From Anisodus tanguticus (Eukaryota > Streptophyta > Magnoliopsida > Solanales > Solanaceae), in assembly GCA_034509755.1 (NCBI GenBank), contig CM067546.1:28201876-28265875 (forward strand): a stretch of 64,000 bases of DNA. The letters are read 5' to 3'. The notes beneath the pieces are model-generated. The model saw nothing but the letters and a program-made list of their open reading frames with translations. It made no database searches and was not told where the DNA came from. Shown one piece after another: positions 32,705-44,778 of this stretch; the first letter of the stretch is position 1; every line of letters begins with the position of its first letter. The translations under genes and the position numbers were made by a program.

Positions 32705-32934
32705 CTCTTCAACTAAAATTCTTTTTCGTGTCACATAAATAGCATTTTATTCAAAGGTGAAAAGATAAAACTCGTCTAGAAACGGTGAAAAGTTGAAAAT
32801 AGTAAAATTTATCTAGAAGTAAAAATCATAATTAATGCTAGTATAATGAGGGTATATTATTGCATATATGTTTTATTTTTGGAGCTAGTAAAATTTAAAA
32901 CTCTTCTAAAAATAGGAAATCATTAATAGAATAT

Positions 32935-33200
32935 TCTATTTGTTCTATACTAAGTGGTGTTTTAGGATTTTCATTTTAAATCAAAATAAATGATGTTTTA
33001 GGATTTCAAGAAGAAATTGACTTTATTCTTTTAAAATTATCCTTATTTATATAATCAAGAATCATTACGTAGGTTTTCTTTTCTAGGCATTAATTAGGGT
33101 AAGTTAGTAAAAATACTCATAATTTTTTAGGAATGAGCAATTTATTAAGGGGTGTGCATAAGCTAAAAACACCGCTTATTATGAAATGGAGGAAGTATGA
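32935..33200. mobile_element. Possible Stowaway-like MITE
   Basis: The right end, read on the minus strand, is TACTTCCTCCATTTCATAATAAG, close to the Stowaway end CTCCCTCCGTTTCA. The left end ATTTGTTCTATACTAAGTGGTGTTTTAGG partly mirrors it. The target duplication is not clear. Confidence 0.35.
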
Positions 33201-34953
33201 AAATCATGAATAGGAGTACTACTATATGATATAATCTATATCTTATTGCTTTACGTTTTCATGTATTTTATTGTTTAACGGCTTAAAAGATCAAATTCAT
33301 GTAGAAATAGGAATTAATGCATGCAATTGTGTAGATTGCGTGAGACACTTTAATTAATAGGACAAAGTTTTTGGTTAATCCATTGTTAATTAAGGGTTAA
33401 AATGACAGTTTTTGGGCTTCCAAATGTAATTTGAACTTGTCATCCATTGTGGACTTCTAGAATATTACCGACATTTTTGTCTTTGTGAACAGTATATAGT
33501 GGTTATCCAAATATGATTTAAATCATTTTGGAGCTTAAAGTTAATTTGACTACAATTTTAGTCCCCTCAATCTTTTCTAATGTTTCTTTTTGGACATTTC
33601 ATGCCTCTAGCTGCTCATATAAGTAACCTCTTATATTTTATGTATTGGTCAGATGTCAACACAAATATTCTTTCATTGCTAGCTCGTACCAGCTAGGATA
33701 ATTGTGTCCTCGGAAATGTTGGCCTACCCAAGAAGCCTGACGGTTCCGAAGGTTTAGTGTAGTTGTCTTCCACTTTCAACAATTCTCGTCACATCAGCCT
33801 TCTTAGATCAGAGTGTCGCGGCGTGCGTTAGTACGGCGATGTTAGTGTGCTCACATCGTCATAATTTTGGAGGGGCATAATAGTCTAGCTTTGTCTTATA
33901 TATACAAAAACATAGAAGAGAAGGAGGACACATTATATCCTCTCTAAGTCTACACTTGTAACAAAAGATCTCTCTGAAGCAAATACACTACTCTCAGCTC
34001 TTGTTCTGATATTATTCATTACTTTTTTTAGATCTAGCTCATTTATCTACTTTCATTGTTTATTTTCATATCTACTTACCCCTTTTATCTTGCATTTGCA
34101 TAACCTAATTAGTAATTTTGGACTCGCTCAAGAGGGTCTGCGGATCGGATACAACCTACTTGTCTTAAACCTTTGAATACAATCTCTAATTGTATTTTTG
34201 GTTAGAATCATTTTCACCGAAAAATAGTGTCATATTGTGTAATGACTGGTAATACATTGTACTTTCGGGTATTTTTCACTAACAAAACTAAAAATATTAA
34301 GAAGTTAAAGGGATTCAATATTTATAACATATATATAAAAAAATAACTTTGATCTTGTATATGCAATATATTTTTCGATGAAGAGGGTTCGGATGAACCA
34401 TTGCATATGAGTCAGCGCAAAGTTTAAGAAATAAATTAATACTTTTGAATTTATGATTTAAAATATGTCACAACATTTGTATGATGATTAAACATTTAAA
34501 AATTGACTTACTTGGTTAAAGTAGTCCTGTTATGAATGAGCTCTTATTAATAAATGGCATAGGAGCCTCGTGCAGAATAAATCCAATATCACATTAAGTG
34601 GCTATGTTTGGGATCCAGGGGGATAAATAGTGCCTTGTGGGAACGATTTGAGTTATGCGTATTATTTCTCATCTCCCTTCTTCATTCTATCAATCCCTGT
34701 TCTTACTTTCAATGTTCTGTAAGTTCATTTGGGATTTTTACCATTTGAGTTATTGCAATTGTAATTGAACTTTAATCTTATTAATATAGTTGAGAAGTTA
34801 GTTACTATTACATTGGATTTGAGTTAATCAATTAAGGAAATGCAAATGGCGACTTTTTATTCATAATTCTCACGAAACAGAAATACAGAAAGTATATTAC
34901 AACTATCCATGCTAAAAGTACAACACAGATCCATTCAATAACTTCTAAACATT
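33201..34953. other. Intergenic DNA with an LTR-like block
   Basis: No coding region. From about 33650 to 34270 the sequence has the look of an LTR and leader (TATATATAC, polyadenylation-like motifs, CTCGCTCAAGAGGGTCTGCGG), but no second copy or duplication was found. A SINE-tail fragment lies at about 34372-34430. Confidence 0.3.
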
Positions 34954-34959
34954 TTTATT
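34954..34959 (-). terminator. Polyadenylation signal of EXLB-C
   Basis: AATAAA on the minus strand about 50 bases beyond the exon 4 stop. Confidence 0.45.
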
Positions 34960-35005
34960 TAGCTAAACAAACATGCTGCTGGTAGTAATTAAATATGTAT
35001 GCTAA

Positions 35006-35192
35006 TTAAGTGAGCTGAATGTCAGTTTCAATGGTAAGTCCAGCTTTCCACTGAGCAGGGATAACAGCCTTGTCCGATTGCACCCATTTGGTTTCAACAC
35101 TTATACTTTGTTAGGAACCTCACTTTTAGTTCTCCTTCTCCACATGGGGGGCTTGACAAATCCCACACTGATATCCATTGTTGGCTTTCTTC
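35006..35192 (-). pseudogene. EXLB: EXLB-C exon 4, frameshifted
   Basis: Acceptor GCGCAG. Starts EESQQWISVWDLSSPPCGEGELK, then one extra A before the SVETKWVQSDKAVIPAQW block puts the C-terminus, TDIQLT, out of frame. Confidence 0.82.
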
Positions 35193-35938
35193 CTGCGCAT
35201 CCAAATAATATTATAGGTGGGTTCTATCAATTCAACTGAATATATTATTTTCGACTTAAATTATTTATCTATATGTTAAATTTGAAATAGGTGCACATAA
35301 TAAATTCATACAGAGATTTAAAAAATGGGTGATTTTGGTTAACTTAGATGGATCAAAGCAGGTCAAATCAGTAAAAGTGACATGACCCAATTCATCCAAA
35401 ACTGTATGGATCAAAATTAGTCAAACAATAGGTCTTAATCCAACTCGCCAAACATGATCCAACTTATAGTCCTCCTTTATATTGCAATAAAAATGTAAAA
35501 GCTAATGTATTTTTTTAAAATCGACAATAGCATAATTCCTACAAATTTACTTAATTTTGAATTTTCAAATTTGATTATGTATGTTTGGGTTTGAGATGCA
35601 TTTTAATATGTTACATCACACTATTTTGATCCACTAGTTTGATGGGATATTTCAGATGGGTCAAGTCGAAAACTTGTCATAACAAACCTGTTAAACTTGG
35701 GCAGGTTAAGGAGTAGCTAAAAAATTAATTGATTTTGCCATCTCTAATTAATTCACACTCTAGATTTCCATAGCACCAGACATAATTTTATATATATATA
35801 TATAGATAGAATGTAATTTTCCGATGAAGAGGATTCGGATAAATCCTTCCATCTTTCTAGCTCAGCCCCTGAATCCATGTACTAAAAAAATTCACATAAT
35901 TTATGCCAAAGAACTAAGGTGGAATTGAAGGGACTAAC
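35193..35938 (-). other. EXLB-C intron 3
   Basis: 746 bp, donor GTTAGT, acceptor CAG. Contains a SINE-tail fragment (about 35820-35877) and a short TA run (35790-35804). Confidence 0.65.
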
Positions 35939-36250
35939 CTCGTAGACTTCAACAGCATGGATGTCAGTGACACCATCTTGGTTCAAGACAACAATGGTAA
36001 GGTACTCAGAGTACTTGCTATGTTCATGAATTTTAACCATAAGGTTTCCCCCATATCTGCAAGATACTCTTCTGTATTCTATGTCCACCACTCCTTTCCC
36101 ACACAGGTGAGGTGCCAAACTTGGGGTTTTAGCCAATTTTGCATAGGCTTTGAAGCTGAGAATGAAATCTGTTTCTTGCCCATCTGCACTGTCTGTCACC
36201 ACAACCTTTGTTCCCTCTTCACTGCACAATGCATTGTTCTTGCACCTTAC
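35939..36250 (-). pseudogene. EXLB: EXLB-C exon 3, open
   Basis: 104 codons: VRCKNNALC, DFILSFKAYAKLA in place of the HFD region, VDIEYRRVSC and KIHEHSKYSEY. Acceptor CTACAG. No lesion seen. Confidence 0.85.
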
Positions 36251-36699
36251 CTGTAGTTACAAACTTTGCTTTAATTTGTAACAGAATAGCTGAATTCTTG
36301 TCTAGATTTAAATTACAATATATGTTTATGTTAAATGAATTTTATATTCATTTATGTGATAAAATTTAAATGGACACGAAGTTCAAAAAAGAAATAAAGT
36401 GTTTATAAGAGCTTGTCATTAAGATAAAATGAATAGTATAAGTTAAATTGTTTCCAATTTCGAGTTATCTTTCTTTTTGTAACAAACTAAAAAGGAAATA
36501 TTGACCGATGATTATTTACTAGCTATATTAGGTTACCTAATAGATAAATACATATAATTATCCATAAAAAGTGAAATTACTAACCTAAAAAATAAGACAT
36601 ATAACTCTCTACAAATTAAATTAACCTAGTAGTGTTAAAAGCTTTTACATTGACAATATGTTATAAATAAGTTAAATCCATATTAATGTTGTTGAATTT

Positions 36700-37000
36700 A
36701 ATCCCCTCACCTGTACCCGAGGTTATGGATTACTTCCTCCCGGGATAAAACGGATATACCTGTCGCGGGGAGTAGCGGTACGTCAAACGCCTTCGACTTC
36801 GACGAACTCAAAGTTGGCAACGAAACACAAGTAAGACTCGATAGTTTTATTTGTGAAAAAGAATGCGAAATTTCGGATGCAGAAATTTTTGGTTTTGGTA
36901 TCTTTAAAATGAGGCATTGCCTTAGTTTATATAGCCTTGAAGGTGCCTCTTCGGAATAGGTTGGTGACTGTTCGGAAAGGTTGCCTTCCGTTTCTCATTA
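36700..37000. repeat. Unclassified insertion-like block in EXLB-C intron 2
   Basis: A less AT-rich stretch (CCTCCCGGGATAAAACGG, CTGTCGCGGGGAGTAGCGG) inside an AT-rich intron, with a TTTATATAGCC TATA-like motif. It looks like an LTR fragment. No partner found. Confidence 0.3.
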
Positions 37001-37033
37001 GTACAACTGGTAGTTTTATTCATTAACTAGTAC

Positions 37034-37143
37034 CTGGTAGCATGCACCACAACCAGCTCCATTTCTGAAGAGACGCCTAGAGGCCGTGCACACCTCCCCA
37101 TTGTTCACATCTTTACCATAGTCTCCATATCCGCACGCTCCAG
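37034..37143 (-). pseudogene. EXLB: EXLB-C exon 2, splice acceptor lost
   Basis: 110 bp encoding GACGYGDYGKDVNNGEV and NGAGCGACYQ. The bases upstream read ATCAA where EXLB-B has ATCAG. Confidence 0.85.
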
Positions 37144-37414
37144 TTGATCACACACGTACCAGAAAATGTTAAAACAGTTGGCTAGTTTCTTGCAATTAAA
37201 ATTTTCACAAGCTCTTTTGTGACTATAATTATGAATATACTCATGGTGAATCTTATAATTTCCTCATTCACATAAATGAGCATAAGTTTAAAATTTTAAA
37301 TAATCAGATTTTCTTTTTCTAGAATGCAAGTTCTTGAAGTCGAGTACCCACATTTTAAAAATTGAATCAAGTATATATTTTATGCACTGACTATACACGG
37401 AGAATATCGTATGA

Positions 37415-38502
37415 TAAGCCTGTCAAGTGGGTCGGGTTGTTTTAGCGTGTGTCATACGGGGCCGGGCTGGGCTGGGCTTGGAGAGAGGAAATGGTGTCTG
37501 GTCCAGCCCCCTACCCGTGAAGGGGTACATAGTGGGCTTACCGGGCCGGGCCTGACTTTAATTAGTGGGCCGGATCGGGTTTTAGTTGGTGGGTCGGGTC
37601 GGATTTTAATTTTTTTTTTTTTAAATCTAATACTAAAATAGCCTCCATCTAAAAATTTGTGTGGCTATAAATCATTGCATAAAGGTAAATGATTTCCAAA
37701 TTAAATATATTAGGAGGACTATTATGATCCCCTAACTTTAGGATTGACTGCTATGACTTACTTTATTTATCTTCTCAAATGCAGATTTCATCATTCTATG
37801 GATGTTTCAAATTTATATAACAACGTTTCTTACTCCGTGATAAATTAACCAAGTGCTTTATGTTTAGAGCTAAGTATTTTTTAGGAATTAACATACGAAT
37901 TAATTGGCTCTGTAAAGTGTGAACCTATATGGCTAATACCCATGACATACTATAGGCCCCAACATAATTCGTTAGTCACATAATTGAAATTGATAAGTTG
38001 AAATCGGCCACCAAAATTTAACTTCCTTTACTGCTTCAATTAGTATACTAAATGTGAATAGTGAAGTTGAAAAAATACCAAAATATAACCGTATAAATTT
38101 GACTATAATTATTTTTCTTTTGAACAAATTTTGAGTAAAATGATTGTACACCTAATTAATTGGAGTTATATATTTTCTCTAGTAATTAAGTGAATGTTCC
38201 AAAACTATTGTCGGAAGGAAAACAAAATAGCATACATGCATATGATACTATCTATCACTATTTTGTATTTATAATTCTTATTTTTCATTGTCAATGCAAA
38301 TTTATACAATATAGAGTACTATTTGATAGTAAAAAATTTAGTCGGGTCCCCGCCGGGCCATCAACCGGGCCACTAGCGAGTCGGACTACCGGGCTGTCCA
38401 CCTTGTCCGGCCTAACCCACTAATAAGTCCTATCTAGCCCAGTCCCTTGGTCGGGCTTGGGTCGGGCCGAGTTTATCGAGCCCAGCCCACTTGACAGGTT
38501 TA
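37415..38502. mobile_element. hAT-4, non-coding hAT-like element
   Basis: 1088 bp with inverted ends TAAGCCTGTCAAGTGGG and TAAACCTGTCAAGTGGG and GC-rich subterminal parts (GGGCCGGGCTGGGCTGGGC). Candidate 8-bp duplication TCGTATGA/ACTTATGC matches at only 5 of 8. Centre is AT-rich and carries no transposase. Related to but distinct from the hAT-1/2/3 family. Confidence 0.7.
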
Positions 38503-39007
38503 ACTTATGCATGTCCATGACTTGACCACAGTTATTCATTTACAATTGAGTAAATATATAATTTCTCCCCTAAACTTGTCCGAATAAACAACCAGTTTCA
38601 CATAGGCCTGGCCAGTGGGCCGGGCTCGGGTCTGGCGGGGCGAGCCTGGGGAGGTCGGGTCGGGGCGGGACGGGCGAAGGGGTCGGGGTCGGGTCTGGCG
38701 GGGTCTGGCGGGACTTGCTCCAGTCCCGTCCCGATCCCGATCCCGTCGGAATCGGGGTTGGGGCGGTGTCCGACGGGTTTCCTATTTTTTTTTTAAAATA
38801 ACATATGTATAAAAAAACTCAATAAACAAGACAAGATAGTGTAATAAAAACATCCCAAGGCTGTTTTTGTGCCTCTTATATTATTTAATAGACATATGAT
38901 TTTTTTTGTAATACAAATACAATTGTCTAAAAAGTAAAATCTAAATTGCAACTTTGTGGTGTTGTCCAAAAGTTGCAAATTACATAATAAAATTGCAATT
39001 AAAAAAA

Positions 39008-41469
39008 TTACATTCTCAAAAAAACTTGTTCTAATTGCTTGATGATTTCCTCTGGTTCTTCGGTTGGAATTGGTATTTGTTGGTCAAATTGATCTACGTC
39101 GCTTCCACCACCTTCGGATAAGATTTCGTTGTAGTTTTCGTCTTCTTCTTCGTTGATCTCCGGTTGACCGCACCTTCTCCGCTCCGCTCGTATCCAATCT
39201 CTGAATAATACTGCAATTTCCAAGCTGTCTCCGGCTAATGAGTGTATGTGGTCTACTATTTGATATCTGCCGGCAGAAAAAGCGCTTTCATACGCAGTTG
39301 ATGACGCTTGAATGTTCAAAAAATCTCGGGCCATCAATGAAAGTGTCGGAAAAGTCTTCTCATTCCCCCTCCAGTATTTCAGCAAGTCTTCATGTCCATT
39401 TTCATTGATAACTTCTTGGTACGGTACAGAACCCTGCAAAACAAAAATATCCAACTCGCTAATTTGGTTAGTAGTAGAGGTACAGCCGCACATTCTATTT
39501 CTAAGGCTTTCAATACTAGCCGCAGAAACAACATGTCTTTTGTGAGGTTGTGTTGAAGATGAAGAAGATGGTATGGAAGCCGGTAAGTTACTAGCATTTT
39601 CTTGTTGATAAAATCTATATATTTTTTTGCATTGGTGTTCTACGCTAGACAACACTTCTTCTTTAGTTTGTTCAATATGTGGTGGGTGATTTAAATTTTT
39701 GGGACTTGGAGGTGGTAGTACTTCTATACAATCGTAAATAGTTTCAATTAGTGATTTAGTACCGTCTATTTTAATAGTAGGATTTAAAACAGAACCAATA
39801 ATATAAATAGTGGGAATAAGAATAAAATATTTTTTTATTTTGACAAACATTTTTTTAATAATTTGCCTTATAATCTGGTTTTTCCATATATTCACTAAGT
39901 AATAAAAATATTAGAGTTATATAAAACAACATAGTTGAAATAGTAGGATAATATATACCGGAAAATTCTTTTGTTGCTTGAAAAAAATTCTCTAAAAATA
40001 CAATAAGTTCAGAAATTTTTACCCAATCACTATCTAAAATCATATCAATTTGGATTTTTATTATGAGAGTTAAAAAATAAAGTTATAGGTTTTCTATAGT
40101 CATAAGCAACAAGTAGTTGCTCGTATAAAGAATTCCACCTAGTGGATACTTCTTGTGGAATTTTTCTATAAGATAGTCCACAATCGTGACAAGTTTTTTT
40201 ATATTCTTTTCTACGTTGTACTTTATTACTTTTAAAAATAAAGTTTATAGCAAATTGTATTTTACTAAGAATGTCTTCAAAAAGTGATAGACCATCCTTT
40301 ACAATTAAGTTATATATATGGCACGCACATTTTATATGAAAATGATCTGGAAAAGATGGAGTTAAACTATTTTTTAAAATTGTAATTGCATAATTGTTAG
40401 AAGAAGCGTTATCTAATGTAATAGTCATAATTTTATCGGTTATTCCGTAATAATGACACATTTGATAAATATTATCTGCAATAAAAGTAACAGTGTGCCT
40501 ATCATCTATATATCTATATATCTATACGCTAAAATACGTTTTTGCATAGACCATGTATAATCTATCCAATGACAAGTTATAGTTAAATAATCATAGTCGT
40601 TAGTACTACGACCTATATCAGACGTGATAGATACTTTGTCATTAAAATGATATAATGAATAACGTAAATATTGTTGATATTCATGCGCAAATTTAAATAC
40701 ATCTCTCTTAACAGTTGATCTAGGAAAACCGTTAAAAGCAGGATTATATATATCTCTAATGTAATGAATAAAACCGGGAGATGAAGGAAATGAAAAAGGC
40801 AAACCCTCCACAGCAACTAATTTTGATATTGCTTCCCTATCTCTATGTTTATTGTATTTAGAGCCTACAATTCCCCCCGTCATAGGGTTAATTTGACCCT
40901 GTACTTGGTCCGGGACAATATCAATATGTGAACCTTGTCCCGATGGAGCGAGCGTTTGCGCACCCGGTTTTGAAGCCTGGTATTGGGCATACCTAGCTGG
41001 ATGAGCACTTACTACGTGTCTAATTAAACCCCCCGTCCCACCGTGACCTTTTCCAGTTTTAAATTTTAAAACATTTTTATAAATTTTACATATAGCTACT
41101 TGATTCTCTACGTCCCTATCAAAAAATGTCCATGCATCTGATTTTAATAGTCGTTTTGCTGGACCTCGTCTCATACTAGGGGGAATATGAGGTATTTCAG
41201 TTGAAGGTGCACTAGTGGGTGTGTTGTCATCAACATTAGTGGGTGTATCATCTAGATCATCGTCTAAATTAAAGTCTTCTTGAGTTCCAGAAAATAGTTC
41301 CTCGTCTAAATGGTAGTGTAGGAAAATGTTGAGTATCAACAAAATCATCCTGTGTAGGAATAAGATGACTAGAAGAAGTACCCTTGCCCTGGTTGCCGCC
41401 CCTACTAGAAGAAGCACCCTTACCCTTACCCTTACCCTTACCCTTAAACATACCTCTTAATCCTTCCAT
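39008..41469 (-). pseudogene. hAT-2 transposase, near-complete but broken
   Basis: ATG at 41469. N-terminus is Gly-Lys repeats coded by a CCCTTA tandem run. The BED finger follows at about 41160-41000, where the second Cys is Tyr (CKIY; hAT-1 has CKIC) and the HVVSAHP pair of His is kept. Core blocks TLDNASSNNYAI and HIKCACHIYNLIVKDGL run at 40461-40045. The 295-codon C-terminal stretch 39895-39008 holds hATC with KTFPTLSLMARDFLNIQASS and SAFSAGRYQI. Breaks lie near 41300, 40500, 40045 and 39890. Without those it would be about 700 residues, usual for this group. Confidence 0.87.
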
Positions 41470-41778
41470 TTTAATTATGATAATAAATAATTAAAGATAA
41501 TAAAATTAAGTGCACTAAATAAAATAAACAGACAATAATAATTTAATGAAGGAACGAATGTACCAAACGCCGACGTAATGTCGACGTGTAATCGAGAGGT
41601 TGAAAATTGAAACTTTGCTCGATGAAAGATCCTCAAGCTAGTTGCCAACTTCACTTCCAATTTCCAAATGAATAAATAAAATTGAATATTTAGTAAACAA
41701 TGTAGACTTGTAGAGAGATATATTGAGAGATTAGAGAGATTGTATGAAGATTTGTGAGAAAGATGAAGAGAAAATGAG

Positions 41779-41788
41779 TTATTTATAG
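41779..41788 (-). promoter_or_regulatory. Candidate TATA box of hAT-2 transposase
   Basis: CTATAAATAA on the minus strand, at the same place as in hAT-1, some 310 bases upstream of the ATG. Confidence 0.4.
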
Positions 41789-42712
41789 TTGGAAAATTGG
41801 GTTAAAGTGTAAATATAATAACTTATGGGTTAAAAATAAATATTAAGAGGTAGGGGCGTTGGGGGAGGGGGGAGGCCTAAAATGGCCGTTGGTAGGGGGG
41901 TTGGGGGAGGGCAGGCCTGGGGCGAGCTCGGGTCTGGCGGGACGAGACATTGTCCCGACCCGAGTTCGAATCACGCTCCCGTTTTTTTTCGCGGCCTCGG
42001 GACGAATCGGGCCGTCCCGGCCCACTGGCCACCCTTAGTTTTACTTTCACACTATAATTTTATGGGTATTTATTTACCCCTAAATAGAATAAATATCACA
42101 TCATATGCACGTGTCAAAAAAGGTAAATGAAAGCGCCTAATTTAGAAAAAAAAGAAATTGGGTCCATTGATATATGTATTATACAACAAAAATAATAATT
42201 ATAAAAAATGGGCTCCCTGCCCTTTCTCCTTCTTCTAACACCCCGACCCCCACCCCCCTCCGATCCCTTTCCTTCTTCCCCATATCGTCATAGCTGCTCC
42301 CAATCTTCTCTTCTTCTTTTTCTAATTTTATTCCTTTCTTTTTCTAGATAAATCGAAGAGAGCTAAAAGCAGCATTTTAAAAAATCACATTAACATATAT
42401 CTTTTAATATGTCATGGAGAACAAAACAAATTACTGGAAACACAACTCAAGATATCATCGTCGTGATTTTAGGGATTAATTGTTTAAAGATAAAAATGTC
42501 AAAGTATTTACAGTAGCGCAGAATTCTTTCCGTCGTCGATTATGATTTAAGTGCGTCTTGCTAGGGCATGGCGGATGAGTTATTGTTGATAGCAGTTCTT
42601 CAATACTCTCCCCTCGGCATTTAACACCTCGTCTCTCTCCGATGAACATCCATCAACCTCCGGAAGTTGGCCGGTAGAATCTTGCTATTTAAGGTTTTTC
42701 ATTGCAGGTAAT

Positions 42713-43057
42713 TGAAAGAAATAATGCCCTTAATTATTTTCATTAATTGAAAGGTATATATACAAGTTACAAATAGGAGAATCATATTCCTATTCTATTC
42801 CTAAAACCTTATTCTACCATAATTTTAACTATACAATTATGGTAAATGTATAAGACTAATTAAGGTAACATTTACACTACATTATTACATCAATATACAC
42901 TCCTAATATACTACACAATATACTCTGTGGGCTGCCCATGATAGGCTGATATGGGCTGTCGAGATGGGCTGTCCGAGACACTGCTTTCAGTTGTATATTC
43001 CCGTGATATACACTATGTATATCAAGTGTATATCACGGGTATAAACCTTGTTTAACA
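42713..43057 (-). repeat. 3' LTR of Copia-D
   Basis: 345 bp. Contains a 15-bp perfect inverted repeat CCCGTGATATACACT (43000-43014) with its complement at 43025-43039. On the minus strand it is preceded by the polypurine tract GCGGGGGTG. Confidence 0.9.
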
Positions 43058-43893
43058 CACCCCCGCAGTCATAGCGAGCCGTTTTCGAAAGCTAAAACTG
43101 TCACTAAAATCTTCAAAAAGGACCGAGGGAAGACCCTTTGTAAAGACGTATGCAACTTGATATCTTGACGGGACATGACAGACGCGTACCTGACCCCGAA
43201 CAACCTTTTCGCGGACAAAGTGAATGTCCATCTCGATATGCTTAGTGCTTTGGTGCTGAACCGGATTTCCAGAAAGGAAAATGGCACTAATATTATCGCA
43301 AAACACCAAGGTTGCCTTCGGAATAGGACAATGAAGCTCTAAAAGCAAATTTTGTAACCAACATAATTCTGAGACCACATTGGCGACCCCTCGATATTCA
43401 GCCTCGGCACTTGAGCGGGATAGAGTTGCCTGACGCTTCGCAGACCAGGAGACCAAGTTGTTGCCAAGGAACATACAATAGCCAGACGTCGACTGTCTGG
43501 TGTCTAGAAAACCACCCCAATCATCATCTGTGTATGAGACAAGTGTGGAAGGCGAGGAAGGATATAACCATAGTCTAGTGTACCTTGAATATACCGAATG
43601 CTGCGTTTGATTGCATTTATGTGCTCAATTCTGGGATCATGAATGAATAAACACACCTGCTGGACAGCATACGTAATATCCGATCTCGTAAAAGTAAGAT
43701 ACTGAAGAGCCCCTGCAAGACTGTGATAGCGGGTCGGATCCTTGTAAGGTGCGCCAGCCGCGGCACTAAGCTTGGGCTTCGTATCAACTGGAGTGGAAGT
43801 GGACTTACAGTGACATCCCAGCCCTCTCGATGATCTTAGTTGCATACTTTCGTTGAGACAAAAACAAACCATCTGAATGACGCTTGACGGCAA
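43052..43893 (-). pseudogene. Copia-D RT connection and RNase H
   Basis: Frames 43893-43504 and 43474-43052. Blocks EHINAIKRSIRYIQGTLDYG, AEAEYRGVANVVSE and CDNISAIFLSGNPVQHQ are present. A one-base shift near 43500 separates them. Confidence 0.85.
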
Positions 43894-44593
43894 TCCCCAA
43901 AAAGTAACTCAAGGGCCCTAAGTCTTTCATAGCAAACTTAGAGCTGAGCATGGTCATGATAGACTGTCGTAAGGCATCGGAAGAGGCAGTTAAAATGATA
44001 TCATCCACATACAACACAATGTAGGCCAATGACGAACCACGACGGTAGATGAATAACGAATTATCTGACCGGCTGTGAGTGAACCCAATAGTTGACACAT
44101 AGTCAGCAAACCTTGTATACCAGGGCTGTGGTGACTGCTTAAGCCCATATAAGGACTTCTTCAACAAACAGACATGATGAGGATGGTTGGGATCCCTGAA
44201 CCCCAACGGCTGATGCATATAGACTGTTTCCTTGAGATCACCATGTAGGAAAACATTCTTGACATCCAACTGATGAATAGGCCATGCCTTTGATAGAGCC
44301 AAGCTAAGCACAGTGCAAATGATAACCGGCTTGACCACCGAACTAAACGTCTCACTACAATCTATCTCAACCTGTTGAGTCTTACTATCACCCACAAGTT
44401 GTGCCTTATGTCGAGCGAATGAACCATTTGAGTTTTCCTTATGAGCAAAAATCCACATAGACCTGATAACATTAATACCAGAGGGACGGGGCACCAACTC
44501 CCACGTCTTATTATCAATAAGAGCATTATATTCATCAGTCATAGCAATTTTCCAATTCGGGTCGTTTAAGGCAGACATAGGATTACGGGGCAA
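43805..44593 (-). pseudogene. Copia-D reverse transcriptase, mostly open
   Basis: 262 open codons from NPMSALNDPNWKIAM to IIERAGMSL. It has HQLDVKNVFLHGDLKETVYM, YGLKQSPQPWY and catalytic YVDDII. This module looks intact; only its joints to the rest of pol are broken. Confidence 0.87.
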
Positions 44594-44778
44594 GGGGGAT
44601 TTAGAGACATTCGAATGTAAATTAAAATGTCTTTTTGGTGTAAAAATACCAGTTGACTACGAGTGACTGGTCTAAGACTCGAGGAAGAGATGGGCGAATT
44701 TTGGGAATTTTCTGGGCTCGGGATGCACTGGCCAACAGGCAGTGGGCTGCTGGCCCAACTCGGAAACTGAAGCAGAGA

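Larger units (their letters stand above)
38603..42037 (-). mobile_element. hAT-2, full-length hAT transposon
   Basis: 3435 bp; ends TAGGCCTGGCCAGTGGGCCGG and TAAGGGTGGCCAGTGGGCCGG, candidate duplication GTTTCACA (38595-38602) against GTTTTACT (6 of 8). TTTCACA also occurs at 42046-42052, so the right junction may carry a small filler. It is closely similar to hAT-1 over its full length, including lengths of the coding gaps, and better preserved. Confidence 0.88.

Noticed and set aside
41400..41460. CCCTTA tandem run resembling a telomere repeat
   Set aside because: The plant telomere unit is CCCTAAA. This run codes the Gly-Lys repeats of the hAT transposase and varies in number between copies.
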